A program made the position numbers and the translations under genes. The notes beneath the pieces are model-generated. The model saw only the letters and a list, made by a program, of their open reading frames with translations. It had not been told where the DNA came from and made no database searches. From positions 171,344 through 235,343 of the forward strand of contig NZ_JBHZGI010000006.1 of NCBI RefSeq assembly GCF_051900535.1: a DNA stretch of 64,000 nt. The letters run 5' to 3'. Every line of letters starts with the position of its first letter. Positions within the stretch are counted from its first letter, which is position 1. Shown in pieces: positions 28,573-36,870 of the stretch. The stretch comes from Frateuria_A sp051900535. GTDB lineage: Bacteria > Pseudomonadota > Gammaproteobacteria > Xanthomonadales > Rhodanobacteraceae.

Positions 28573-30801
28573 ATGCGTGCACTCTCGAGACTGCAGCTGT
28601 TCTGGCGCTCCTGCGCCGCCACCCTGCTGCTGTGCGGCGCCGGAGTCCTGCACGCGCAGGCGGCCGACGACGCCGGCGATCCGCCCGACCGGGTCGCGCG
28701 CCTGTCCTACCTGGAGGGCGACGTCGGCCTGCTGCCTTCGGGTGCGCAGGACTGGGGCGACGCCGGGATCAACCGTCCGCTGACCACCGGCGACAAGCTG
28801 TCCAGCAGCAACGGCGCGCGCGCCGAGCTGGAGCTGGACGGCGCCGCGGTGCGCCTGGACGGCGGCACCGACGTCGGCTTCCTGCAGCTGGACGACCAGC
28901 TGGCGCAGCTGGAGCTCACCCAGGGCACGCTCAACCTCACCGTGCGCCGCCTCGGCGAGGGCCAGAGCTACGAGATCGACACCCCGACCGTGGCACTGGT
29001 GGTCGATCATCCGGGCAGCTACCGCGTGGATGTCGACCGCGACGGTCAGGGCACCCGCGTCACCGCGTTCGACGGCAGCGCCACGGTGTACGGCGAGAAC
29101 GATGCGCAGCGGCTGGTGATCGCCGGCCGCAGCTACCATTTCGCCGACTCCACGCTGGCCGACGTGGACGTCGAGGATGCCGCCAGCGGCGACGACTTCG
29201 ACGCATGGAACGACGAACGAAGCCGCCGTTACGCCGACTCCGAGTCGCGCCGCTATGTGTCCGAGGACGTGATCGGCTACCAGGACCTGGATCGCTATGG
29301 CGACTGGCGCAGCGACCCCGAATACGGGCAGGTCTGGTACCCGGCCCAGGTCGATACCGGCTGGGCGCCGTACCGCAACGGTCACTGGGCCTATGTCGGC
29401 CCGTGGGGCTGGACCTGGGTGGATGACGCGCCCTGGGGCTTCGCGCCCTATCACTACGGTCGCTGGGCCTGGCGCAGCCGCGGCTGGTGCTGGGTCCCGG
29501 GCCCGGTCGGCTGGCGCCCCGTATACGCACCGGCGTTGGTCGCCTTCGTCGGCGGCAACCACTGGCGCGTGTCGGTGGGCGACGCGCCGGTCGGCTGGTA
29601 CCCGCTAGGTCCGGGCGACGTCTACGACCCGTGGTACCGCGGCAGCCGCCGCTACTACACCCAGGTCAACGTGACCAACATCCATGTGCACAACACGGTG
29701 ATCGTCGACCGCCGCTACCGCGACTGGCACCGCGGCATCGCGCCGCCGGTGCGGGCGCTGCACGGGCGCGGCCCGCGCGGCTTCACCGCGGTGCCGGGGC
29801 GCAATTTCGCCGGCGCCGACCGCGTGCAGCGCCATCGGCTGAAGATCGATCCGGACAAGCTCGCCGGCGCCAGGCTGCTGACGCGCAACGCCACGCCGAA
29901 ACCGACGCCGCACAGCTTCGCGCCGCCGCGCGGGCCCAAGGCGCGGCCGCTGCCGGCGCAGGGTTTCCGGCGCGAGGTGGTGGCCCGGCATGCGCCGCGC
30001 GTGGAACGCGTGGCCGACCGCATCGAGGCCACCCGTCCGCGCACGGCCACGCCTTCCCACGTGCGTGTGCTGCGTCCGCGTGGCGACACGCTGCCTGCGA
30101 TCGCGCACATCGCGCCGGCCGGGCGCGCCGACACGGCGCCGGACATCCGCCGCGCGCCGATTCGCAACGACGCACGCGGCGATCGCATCGGCGCACGGGA
30201 CGTCCGCAGCAACGACGCGCGAGAGGTCCGCAGCGTGAATGTCCCCGCGCGCATGGCGCCGCGCGAAGCGCCGCTGCGGCCGGGCGAACTGCGCTCGGCC
30301 CGCTTCGTGCGCCCGCATGCATCCCGACCACCCGCCGAGCCGCGCCCCGGAGTGAGCTTCATCTCCACGGCCGAAGCCGATCGCGAACGGGCGGCACGCA
30401 CCGCGCGGACGCTGCCGCAGCTGCCGCGCTTCGAGCGCAGCGACGCGCCGCGTGCGCCGGTGCGCCGGCCGGATGTCGATGCCGGCCCGCGCTTCCAGCG
30501 CGCGCCCGACGCGCGGATCGAGCCCCGGCAGACCGTGCAGGGCGGACCGGCTTTCCGCGGCAACGATCGCCCGAGCCAGCCTGCGAACATGCGCCGGCCG
30601 GACGTCGATGGGCAGCTGCGTGCCCGCACCGCGCCGCCGCAGCAGCATTTCCAGCGGCCGTCGGAGTTCCGCCAGACGCGGCCCGTGCCACAGGCGGTTC
30701 CCATGCAACGCGAGTCCGCCCCGGCGCCAGCCCCACGCTCGCAGGCACCGGCAACGCAGTCGCGGCGCGAATCGGCACGCCGCTTCGACCGGCAACACTG
30801 A
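28573..30801 (+). CDS. Secreted FecR/DUF6600 protein with long basic tail
   Basis: A 742-residue exported protein; the signal peptide ends near AQAAD (residue 30). A FecR-like domain (about 40-200: LTTGDKLSSSNGARAELELDGAAVRLDGG) is followed by a Trp/Tyr/Gly-rich DUF6600 region (about 245-390) with repeated units such as WAPYRNGHWAYVGPWGWTWV and PYHYGRWAWRSRGWCWVPG. The last 300 residues are disordered and rich in Arg, Pro and Ala. GAGGGAA lies nine bases before the ATG, which rejects an in-frame upstream ATG at 28486. Such proteins are periplasmic or surface-bound; the role is unknown. Nothing in the neighbourhood decides it. Confidence 0.85.
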   Translation: MRALSRLQLFWRSCAATLLLCGAGVLHAQAADDAGDPPDRVARLSYLEGDVGLLPSGAQDWGDAGINRPLTTGDKLSSSNGARAELELDGAAVRLDGGTDVGFLQLDDQLAQLELTQGTLNLTVRRLGEGQSYEIDTPTVALVVDHPGSYRVDVDRDGQGTRVTAFDGSATVYGENDAQRLVIAGRSYHFADSTLADVDVEDAASGDDFDAWNDERSRRYADSESRRYVSEDVIGYQDLDRYGDWRSDPEYGQVWYPAQVDTGWAPYRNGHWAYVGPWGWTWVDDAPWGFAPYHYGRWAWRSRGWCWVPGPVGWRPVYAPALVAFVGGNHWRVSVGDAPVGWYPLGPGDVYDPWYRGSRRYYTQVNVTNIHVHNTVIVDRRYRDWHRGIAPPVRALHGRGPRGFTAVPGRNFAGADRVQRHRLKIDPDKLAGARLLTRNATPKPTPHSFAPPRGPKARPLPAQGFRREVVARHAPRVERVADRIEATRPRTATPSHVRVLRPRGDTLPAIAHIAPAGRADTAPDIRRAPIRNDARGDRIGARDVRSNDAREVRSVNVPARMAPREAPLRPGELRSARFVRPHASRPPAEPRPGVSFISTAEADRERAARTARTLPQLPRFERSDAPRAPVRRPDVDAGPRFQRAPDARIEPRQTVQGGPAFRGNDRPSQPANMRRPDVDGQLRARTAPPQQHFQRPSEFRQTRPVPQAVPMQRESAPAPAPRSQAPATQSRRESARRFDRQH

Positions 30802-30832
30802 CCTGCAGGCGGCGCCCTCGCGGCGCCGCCGC

Positions 30833-30838
30833 TACAAT
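30833..30838 (+). promoter_or_regulatory. Possible trmB -10 box
   Basis: TACAAT lies 55 bases before the GTG start, just after a GC hairpin (GGCGGCGCC-CTCGC-GGCGCCGCC, 30809-30830) that could end the preceding gene. The -35 region is GC-rich and unconvincing. Confidence 0.4.
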
Positions 30839-30893
30839 GCGCCCCCGCGGCATGGCGCGCCCGTCGTCATGCCATCGCACCCAGGCGCATGCC

Positions 30894-31601
30894 GTGAACG
30901 ACCAGTCCGAACATCCCCAAAGCTCCCCCTACCTGCGCCGCATCCGCAGCTTCGTGCTGCGCGAGGGCCGCATGACGCCCGCGCAGCAGCGCGCCTTCGA
31001 CGCGCACTGGGCGCGCTTCGGCATCGACTACACCGCGGCGGTACAGGACTTCGATGCGCGCTTCGGCCATGTCGCGCCGCGCGTGCTGGAGATCGGTTTC
31101 GGCAATGGCGAGGCCCTGGCCTGGGCGAGCGAACACGATCCAATGCGCGACTACATCGGTGTGGAAGTGCATGGACCCGGCGTCGGCCGGCTGATGAACG
31201 CTCTGGCCGCACGCGAGGCCGCCAATGTGCATCTCTACAAGCACGACGCGGTGCAGGTGCTCGAGCATGAGATCGCACCGGGGACCCTGGCCGAGGCACG
31301 CATCTGGTTCCCGGATCCGTGGCACAAGAAGCGCCACAACAAGCGCCGCATCGTGCAGCCGGAATTCGTCGCGCTGCTAGCCTCCCGCATGGCGCCCGGC
31401 GGCCTGCTGCACCTGGCCACTGACTGGCAGCCCTATGCCGAACACATGCTCGAAGTGATGGAAGCCGCGCCTGCCTGGCGTAATGCCATCGCGCCGGGCC
31501 TGTATGCCGAGAAGCCGGCCTGGCGCATCGAAACGCATTTCGAGCGGCGCGGGTTGAAGCTCGGGCACGGCGTGTGGGATCTGCTTTACCGCAGGGTTTG
31601 A
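30894..31601 (+). CDS. trmB: tRNA (guanine-N7-)-methyltransferase
   Basis: SAM-dependent enzyme that makes m7G46 in tRNA. The 235-residue protein has the N-terminal YLRRIRSFVLREGRMTPAQQ, typical of TrmB, then the SAM-binding LEIGFGNGEALAWA near residue 65. IWFPDPWHKKRHNKRRIVQ (the tRNA- and catalysis-linked signature) and THFERRGLKLGHGVWDL follow. A GTG start at 30894 is chosen because it includes the conserved RRIRSFV region; an ATG start at 30973 would lose it. A GC-rich imperfect hairpin (31622-31650) follows the stop. Confidence 0.95.
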   Translation: MNDQSEHPQSSPYLRRIRSFVLREGRMTPAQQRAFDAHWARFGIDYTAAVQDFDARFGHVAPRVLEIGFGNGEALAWASEHDPMRDYIGVEVHGPGVGRLMNALAAREAANVHLYKHDAVQVLEHEIAPGTLAEARIWFPDPWHKKRHNKRRIVQPEFVALLASRMAPGGLLHLATDWQPYAEHMLEVMEAAPAWRNAIAPGLYAEKPAWRIETHFERRGLKLGHGVWDLLYRRV

Positions 31602-31947
31602 GCTTGTGCGTCCTCCTGCGGGCGAGGGCCGGGGGACGGCCCCGGCTCGCAGGCGCTAGGCCCTGGGAGCCATGGTCGGAGCGCACTGCGGAAAATCTTC
31701 CGGACCGTCCACGCCAAGACTCCTCGCCGTTCCAGCACGGGGTTGGCCCGAAACACACTGGCCTCGGTCCTGTGGCTTTGCTCCTCCCCGTCCGGAAAGA
31801 AGTTCCAGGCGAGGCAAGCCCCGAGGTTCACCAGCCGCTGCGATGGCCCGCTTATACTGGCCGGCAAACAGGGACGGGCCGCCACCGCGTGAGGCTTCCA
31901 CTGCACAATCCCATCCGCTTCCACCACCAGCCCTACCTGGACGCTCG
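31602..31947. other. Intergenic region between trmB and the transporter, possible gene remnant
   Basis: This 346-base stretch has the GC hairpin after trmB and a possible -10 box TATACT (31853-31858) for the transporter. On the minus strand a 113-codon open frame (31586-31927) reads, in part, LAWNFFPDGEEQSHRTEASV and LERRGVLAWTVRKIF. It has no ribosome binding site and overlaps the trmB stop. Its composition is less skewed than a random frame, so it may be a repeat or a gene remnant. I do not call it a gene. Confidence 0.35.
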
Positions 31948-33792
31948 CTAGTGGCCCTTGCGCTCACCCCCGAAATGATCCTGGTGCTCGGGCTGGTGGG
32001 CTTCACCATGCTGATGCTGGTGCTGGAGTGGATCCGCGCCGACATGGTGGCGCTGCTGGTGGTGGTGGTGATCGGCCTGACCGGGCTGATCCCCTCCGAC
32101 CGCGTGTTCAATGGCTTCGCCGGCAACGCGGTGATCGCCATCATCGCGATCATGATCATGGGCGCGGGACTGGATCGCGCCGGCGTGCTTTCGCTGACCG
32201 CCAGCTTCGTGATGCGCATGGCGCGCGGCAAGGAGTCGCGCCTGGGCGTGGTGATCAACTCGGTCACCAGCCTGTTCAGCGCGGTGATCCCGAGCCAGGC
32301 GCTGGCCGCGCTGATGATCCCGGTGACCAGCCGCCTGTCCGCGCGCACCGGCGTGCCGATGTCGCGACTGCTGCTGCCGATGGGCTTCTGCATCCTGACC
32401 GCGACCAACACCACGCTGATCGCCAACTCGCCGCTGATCGTCCTCAACGACCTGATCGCCAGCGCGAACGCCAACCTGCCGCCGGGCGCGCACACGATCC
32501 CGAAGTTCGGCCTCTTCAGCGTGACGCCGGTCGGCCTGGTGCTGGCGCTGCTGGGCATCACCTACTTCTGGCTGTTCACCCGCAAGCTGCTGCCCGAGCG
32601 TGAGGACGAGCGCCTCAAGGTCACCCCGGGCCGCACCGAGAGCTACTTTGCCGAAACCTACGGCATCGGCGGCGAGACCGCGGAGCTGACCGTCACCGCC
32701 GAAAGCCCGCTGGTCGGCATGAGCATCGGCGAGGTCGAGCAGTTGCATGGCGCGCCGCTGATCCTGGCGATCAAGAGCGGCAACGACGCGCGCATGGCCC
32801 CGCCGGTCGACTACGTGATCTGGGTCGGCTCCGTGCTTGGCGTGCTTGCGCCGCGCGAGGAGATCAACCACTTCGCCAACAACCAGCTGTGCAAGGTTTC
32901 GCCGCGCATGCGCCAGCTGGGCGAACTGTTCAACCCGACGCGAGCGGGCATTTCCGAAGCGGTGCTGCCGCCCTCCTCGCGCTTCCTCAAGCAGAGCGTG
33001 GGTGACCTGCGCCTGCGCAAGCGCTACGGCATCTCGGTGCTGGCGGTGAACCGCGGCGAGCAGGTGTTCCGCGATGACCTACGCGGCGTGAGCCTGCGCG
33101 CGGGCGACACGCTGGTGCTGCACTCGAGCTGGCGCGACCTGGCGCTGGCCGCCGAGGACAAGGACCTGGTCGTCGTCACCGACATCCCCAAGGAAGAGCA
33201 GCGCCCGGGCAAGATCTGGCAGGCAGTGGGCTTCTTCCTGCTCGCCAAGTGCCTGGCGCTGTTCACGCACCTGGACCTTTCGGTTGCGATGATGACCGGC
33301 GCCATCGGCATGCTGCTCACCGGCGTGCTGAACATGGACGAGGCCTACAAGGCGGTCAACTGGAAGACGATCTTCGTGACCGCCTGCCTCATCCCGCTGG
33401 GCTGGTCGATGGACGCCACCGGCACCGCCGCCTGGCTGGCGCAGGAAGTGCTCGACAAGCTGGGCGGCGCCTCGCCGTGGGTATTGCAGACGTGCCTGGC
33501 CGTGCTCACCCTGCTGTTCTCGCAGGTGATGTCCAACGTGGGCGCGACGGTGATGATGGTGCCGATCGCGATCAGCGTGGCGGTCGCCACCGGCGGCAAT
33601 CCTTCCGCCTACGCGCTGATCGTGGCGGTATCCTCGTCCAACACCTTTCTGCTCAGCTCGGGCCACCCGGCGCTGATGATGGTGGCCGGCCCGGGCGGCT
33701 ACCGCGGCAAGGATTTCCTGCGCGTCGGCGTGCCGCTGACGCTGTCGATGCTGGTGGCCACGCTGGTCGTCATCAACCTGCTTTTCGACTGA
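31948..33792 (+). CDS. SLC13-family (DASS) transporter with two TrkA_C domains
   Basis: A 614-residue membrane protein with about 11-12 helices split into two halves by a soluble region (about 210-410) that holds two RCK_C/TrkA_C-like domains (ELTVTAESPLVGMSIGEVEQL and KRYGISVLAVNRGEQVF). Helix hairpins with ILTATNTTLIANSPLIV and SSSNTFLLSSGHPALMM carry the SNT-type motifs of sodium-coupled anion carriers. This subfamily usually moves sulfate, or related anions and dicarboxylates. The GTG at 31948 is the most likely start (VALALTPEMILVLGLV), but no clear ribosome binding site is seen and the frame stays open upstream. Sulfate uptake would fit the cys and sulfotransferase genes downstream, as inference. 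Confidence 0.85.
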   Translation, partial: LVALALTPEMILVLGLVGFTMLMLVLEWIRADMVALLVVVVIGLTGLIPSDRVFNGFAGNAVIAIIAIMIMGAGLDRAGVLSLTASFVMRMARGKESRLGVVINSVTSLFSAVIPSQALAALMIPVTSRLSARTGVPMSRLLLPMGFCILTATNTTLIANSPLIVLNDLIASANANLPPGAHTIPKFGLFSVTPVGLVLALLGITYFWLFTRKLLPEREDERLKVTPGRTESYFAETYGIGGETAELTVTAESPLVGMSIGEVEQLHGAPLILAIKSGNDARMAPPVDYVIWVGSVLGVLAPREEINHFANNQLCKVSPRMRQLGELFNPTRAGISEAVLPPSSRFLKQSVGDLRLRKRYGISVLAVNRGEQVFRDDLRGVSLRAGDTLVLHSSWRDLALAAEDKDLVVVTDIPKEEQRPGKIWQAVGFFLLAKCLALFTHLDLSVAMMTGAIGMLLTGVLNMDEAYKAVNWKTIFVTACLIPLGWSMDATGTAAWLAQEVLDKLGGASPWVLQTCLAVLTLLFSQVMSNVGATVMMVPIAISVAVATGGNPSAYALIVAVSSSNTFLLSSGHPALMMVAGPGGYRGKDFLRVGVPLTLSMLVATLVVINLLFD

Positions 33793-33868
33793 TTCTTCAC
33801 TGAATCGTGAAGCGGACGCGACGGGTCCGCAGGCCCCGCCCTTGCAGGCCAGTCGCGCCTGTTTCCTG

Positions 33869-33897
33869 TTGACGAGAATTGCACTGGGGCCTGCTTA
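33869..33897 (+). promoter_or_regulatory. Weak promoter candidate before the polysaccharide locus
   Basis: TTGACG (33869-33874) is a good -35 match, but the -10 at 17 bases (TGCTTA) is poor. The rest of 33793-34036 holds two small hairpins: TTCAC-N6-GTGAA at 33797-33812 and CCTGC-GTAT-GCAGG near 33951-33964. Confidence 0.25.
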
Positions 33898-34036
33898 CTC
33901 TCCCCGGAAGCCCCTTCACCGGGGCCAGGGAACGGGGATATCCGGTTTTTGCCTGCGTATGCAGGTGGTGCCGTGTCAGCGACGGGAGAGTTACGTCTGC
34001 AGGCATGGCCCGATCAGGACGATGGGACTAGCCACT

Positions 34037-35203
34037 ATGCAGTACTCCCGGATACTTATTGCTTGTCTGACGGCCGCCTGCGTTTCTGCGCTGGCGATCG
34101 CCATTCTCTATCGGTTCGCCGGCTCCTGGGGCCTGGTGGATCGTCCCGATGAACGCAAGCATCACGTCGGCCACATCCCGTTGATTGGCGGACTGGCCGC
34201 CTTCATCGGCGTCCTCGCCGGTGCCGTGGTCGATGGGCAGGCCCACCTGTTCACCAGCGTGTTGCTGGCCACCGCGGCGGTGCTCGCGGTGGTGGGTGCG
34301 CTCGACGACCGCTTCGACCTGAGCGTGCGAGCCCGCCTGCTGGTGCAGACGGCCGCGGTGCTCACCATGGTCGCGGTGACCGGCGTGCAGATCCACACGC
34401 TGGGCCACCTCTTCGGCCACGAGTTCGAACTGGGCGTGTTCGGGATCCCGCTGACGGTGGTCGCGGTGATCGGCCTGCTCAACGCCTTCAACATGATGGA
34501 CGGCATCGACGGCCTCGCCGGCATGCTGGCACTGGTCAGCATCGCTGCCATCATCCTGTACCAGGGCCAGCCCCAGTGGCCAGGCGTGATCGTCCTGGTC
34601 TTGCTGGCTGGCGCGCTGGTGCCCTACCTGGCGGCGAACCTGGGCCTCGTCGGCAAGAAGATCTTCTTGGGCGACGCCGGCAGCATGGTGGTGGGTTACA
34701 TCCTGGCGTGGACGTTGATCCACCTGAGCCAGAGCGGGAACAATACCGAGCTGTCCACCATCGATGTGCTCTGGTGCGTGGCCCTGCCGGTGCTCGACAC
34801 GCTGCAGGTTCTGGTTCGCCGCATCCGCGAAGGCAAGAGCCCGTTCAAGCCGGATCGCGGCCACATCCACCACATGATGCTGCGTGCAGGTCTTGGCCCG
34901 CGCACCACGCTGGTGGCGCTGGTGATGTTCGCCATCCTGCTTGCGCTGACCGGCATGCTGACCCACTCGCTGGCCCCTGGCAGCAACCTGATCGCCTTCG
35001 GCGCACTGTCGGCGATCTACGTGACTGCGACGGGACGCATCTGGCAGAAGCAGCAGTCGGCGCCCTCGGTGCCTCAGCCCCGGCCCACGCTGGAAGCGGC
35101 AGCACTGCCGAGCAACGTGGTGCGGCTGCGCTCGTCGGTCACCCTGCTGTCCACCTACGGCAAGAACAACCGCGGCCCCAAGCGCGGCTCAGCGGCCAAG
35201 TAG
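34037..35203 (+). CDS. WecA-type undecaprenyl-phosphate HexNAc-1-phosphate transferase
   Basis: Integral membrane enzyme that starts a polysaccharide repeat unit by loading a sugar-1-phosphate onto undecaprenyl phosphate. The 388-residue protein has about 11 helices. It carries the acidic motifs of the MraY/WecA superfamily: VVGALDDRFDLSVRARL, NAFNMMDGIDGLAG and KIFLGDAGSMVVGY. The WecA-type carbohydrate loop FKPDRGHIHHMMLRAG has the HIHH motif. A polar tail follows. The start at 34037 follows GGGA by nine bases; an in-frame ATG at 34022 is possible. It is the first recognisable gene of the exopolysaccharide locus. Confidence 0.9.
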   Translation: MQYSRILIACLTAACVSALAIAILYRFAGSWGLVDRPDERKHHVGHIPLIGGLAAFIGVLAGAVVDGQAHLFTSVLLATAAVLAVVGALDDRFDLSVRARLLVQTAAVLTMVAVTGVQIHTLGHLFGHEFELGVFGIPLTVVAVIGLLNAFNMMDGIDGLAGMLALVSIAAIILYQGQPQWPGVIVLVLLAGALVPYLAANLGLVGKKIFLGDAGSMVVGYILAWTLIHLSQSGNNTELSTIDVLWCVALPVLDTLQVLVRRIREGKSPFKPDRGHIHHMMLRAGLGPRTTLVALVMFAILLALTGMLTHSLAPGSNLIAFGALSAIYVTATGRIWQKQQSAPSVPQPRPTLEAAALPSNVVRLRSSVTLLSTYGKNNRGPKRGSAAK

Positions 35204-35271
35204 GCATCTCCGCCGGGCGCCGTGCACGGCCGTAGCGCCTCTTTCGGCTCCCCGTGGCCGGCCGCAGGAAG

Positions 35272-35354
35272 ACACATGCGGCCGGTCCGGCAAACCGGCC
35301 GGCGACGCCCCACCCAGTCGCCGTACGACCGGCAGCAGCCTCTTCCGCATGTGT
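35272..35354. repeat. Nested inverted repeats in a 370-base gap
   Basis: ACACATGCGG (35272-35281) is perfectly inverted at CCGCATGTGT (35345-35354). Inside sits a second perfect hairpin, CGGCCGGT-N7-ACCGGCCG (35279-35301). There is no T-run. The whole gap 35204-35573 has no convincing gene. A second palindrome-like CCATTCCATGGA lies near 35419-35430. Confidence 0.5.
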
Positions 35355-35573
35355 GCGTCCGGCTCTCCATGACATTGCACGTTGAATCGACCCCGCACGC
35401 CCGAAAATCACTGTCATCCCATTCCATGGAAACCGCCAGCGCGTGAGTTTGACCGTCCATCCGAAAATGCAGGAGAGCTTGCCGCCCCGGCTGCAACAGA
35501 GGGTCGGCGGACAAAACCGGGCGAGCGGGGACGCGAACGATCGCGCACTTCCCGCTTCGCAACAGGCGACACG

Positions 35574-36536
35574 ATGACGACGCGGAAACTCAAAGCCTTC
35601 AGGGAACAGGTGTCGCCGCTGGTGATGGCGCTGCCCGATTGCGCTTTCTATCAATACAAGTACCTGATGACCCACGGGCGGCCCTGCCACTTCGAGTTGC
35701 CGCGCCGTTTCTCGGAAAAGATCTTCCATCGCATGCGCTATCCCTCGCCGCTGTTCTCGCGATTGGCGGACAAGGTCGAAGTACGCGGTTACGTGGCCAA
35801 CGCGGTGGGTTCGCAGTATCTGGTGCCGGCCTACCTGATCGCCGAAAAGGTGGGCCCGGAAACCTTCGACACCTTGCCGGGCTGCTTTGTGATGAAGGCC
35901 AACCACAGCTTTGGCCAGTTGCGCATCGTGCTGGACAAGCGCGACGAGGATCCCGTGGCGCTGGCCCGCCTGGCCAACGAGTGGATGACCTCCGAATTCC
36001 CGATGCGGATGCGCGAGAAGCACTACCGCTACATCCGCCCACGCATCATCTTCGAACATGCCCTGCTGACCGACGGCCGCCCGCCGGCCGACTTCAAGTT
36101 CAACGTGTTCAATCCGGGCCCTGGCCAGAAGCCCTACGTCTTCATCCAGCACATGCAAGGACGCTTCGAACACCTGACCCAGGACCTCTACCTGGAGGAT
36201 TGGCGTCCGGCCCCGTTCCAGTTGCTGCACCAGAAAACCAGCGGCTGCGTCGCTCCGCGGCCCGAGCAACTGGACGAGATGCTGCACGTGGCGCGCAAGC
36301 TGGCCGAGCCGCTGGGCTACATGCGCGTGGATCTCTACCTGCACCAGGGCCGCGTCTACGTGGGCGAACTCACGCTCACGCCTGGGGCTGGCCGGTACGT
36401 GTTCGAGCCCAGGGAGTGGGACGAAGCGCTGGGTGCAAAGTTCGGCTGGCCCGAACCCGGCCCGTACGCGGATCTTCCGCCGAGCGGCAGGACTGCCACG
36501 GCGCCGGCGACGCACGTGGCCAGCACCCTCGATTGA
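35574..36536 (+). CDS. TupA-like ATP-grasp protein (copy 1)
   Basis: A 320-residue protein of the TupA-like ATP-grasp family, first known from teichuronopeptide synthesis. The start MTTRKLKAFREQVSPLV is followed by the family pattern RFSEKIFHRMRY, then LADKVEVRGYVANAVGSQYLVPAYL and DTLPGCFVMKANHSFGQLRIV. The last segment contains the nucleotide-binding lysine. DFKFNVFN and GYMRVDLYLHQGRVYVGELTLTPGAG, with the metal-binding acidic residues, follow. Members are thought to join an amino group to a carboxyl, such as amino acids onto uronic acids. The ATG at 35574 follows ACAGGCGACACG. It is a paralogue of the gene at 42420. Confidence 0.85.
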   Translation: MTTRKLKAFREQVSPLVMALPDCAFYQYKYLMTHGRPCHFELPRRFSEKIFHRMRYPSPLFSRLADKVEVRGYVANAVGSQYLVPAYLIAEKVGPETFDTLPGCFVMKANHSFGQLRIVLDKRDEDPVALARLANEWMTSEFPMRMREKHYRYIRPRIIFEHALLTDGRPPADFKFNVFNPGPGQKPYVFIQHMQGRFEHLTQDLYLEDWRPAPFQLLHQKTSGCVAPRPEQLDEMLHVARKLAEPLGYMRVDLYLHQGRVYVGELTLTPGAGRYVFEPREWDEALGAKFGWPEPGPYADLPPSGRTATAPATHVASTLD

Positions 36537-36799
36537 GGTGATTTCTGGCCGCCTCCGGCAAAGGCCCCCAGACGGGCTCGGATGACGCGAGCAGCTTTCT
36601 CCCCCTCCCCCTCGAGCGGGTTCGAGCTGGGGATCGCACTGGCCTCTGTCTCACGCATCGAGCCGCGTAAAGAGTTGTCGGGGCGAGGTGTCGCACTGCG
36701 TCGGCCACGCACAGAGGCGCGTGAAAAGTTGCCGTCACCAGCAACCTCCCCGCGATTCCCCACCCCCGAAGGGAGCGGATTCAAACAGGCAACGCGCAA

Positions 36800-36833
36800 C
36801 AAAAAGCCCTCTCCCTGGGAGGGAGAGGGCTCA
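36800..36833 (-). terminator. Terminator after cysNC
   Basis: On the minus strand a 12-base stem AGCCCTCTCCCT / AGGGAGAGGGCT with a three-base loop runs into TTTTTG, 38 bases after the cysNC stop. The rest of the 334-base gap (36537-36870) shows only GC-rich, CTCCCC-type low-complexity sequence and no gene. Confidence 0.85.
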
Positions 36834-36870
36834 GGAACGCGGGGCGTTTATACGGGCCGCAGGGCCGAAG

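Noticed and set aside
31602..31860. RNase P RNA or another structured RNA
   Set aside because: The GC hairpin suggested it, but the conserved core sequences of RNase P RNA could not be found on either strand.
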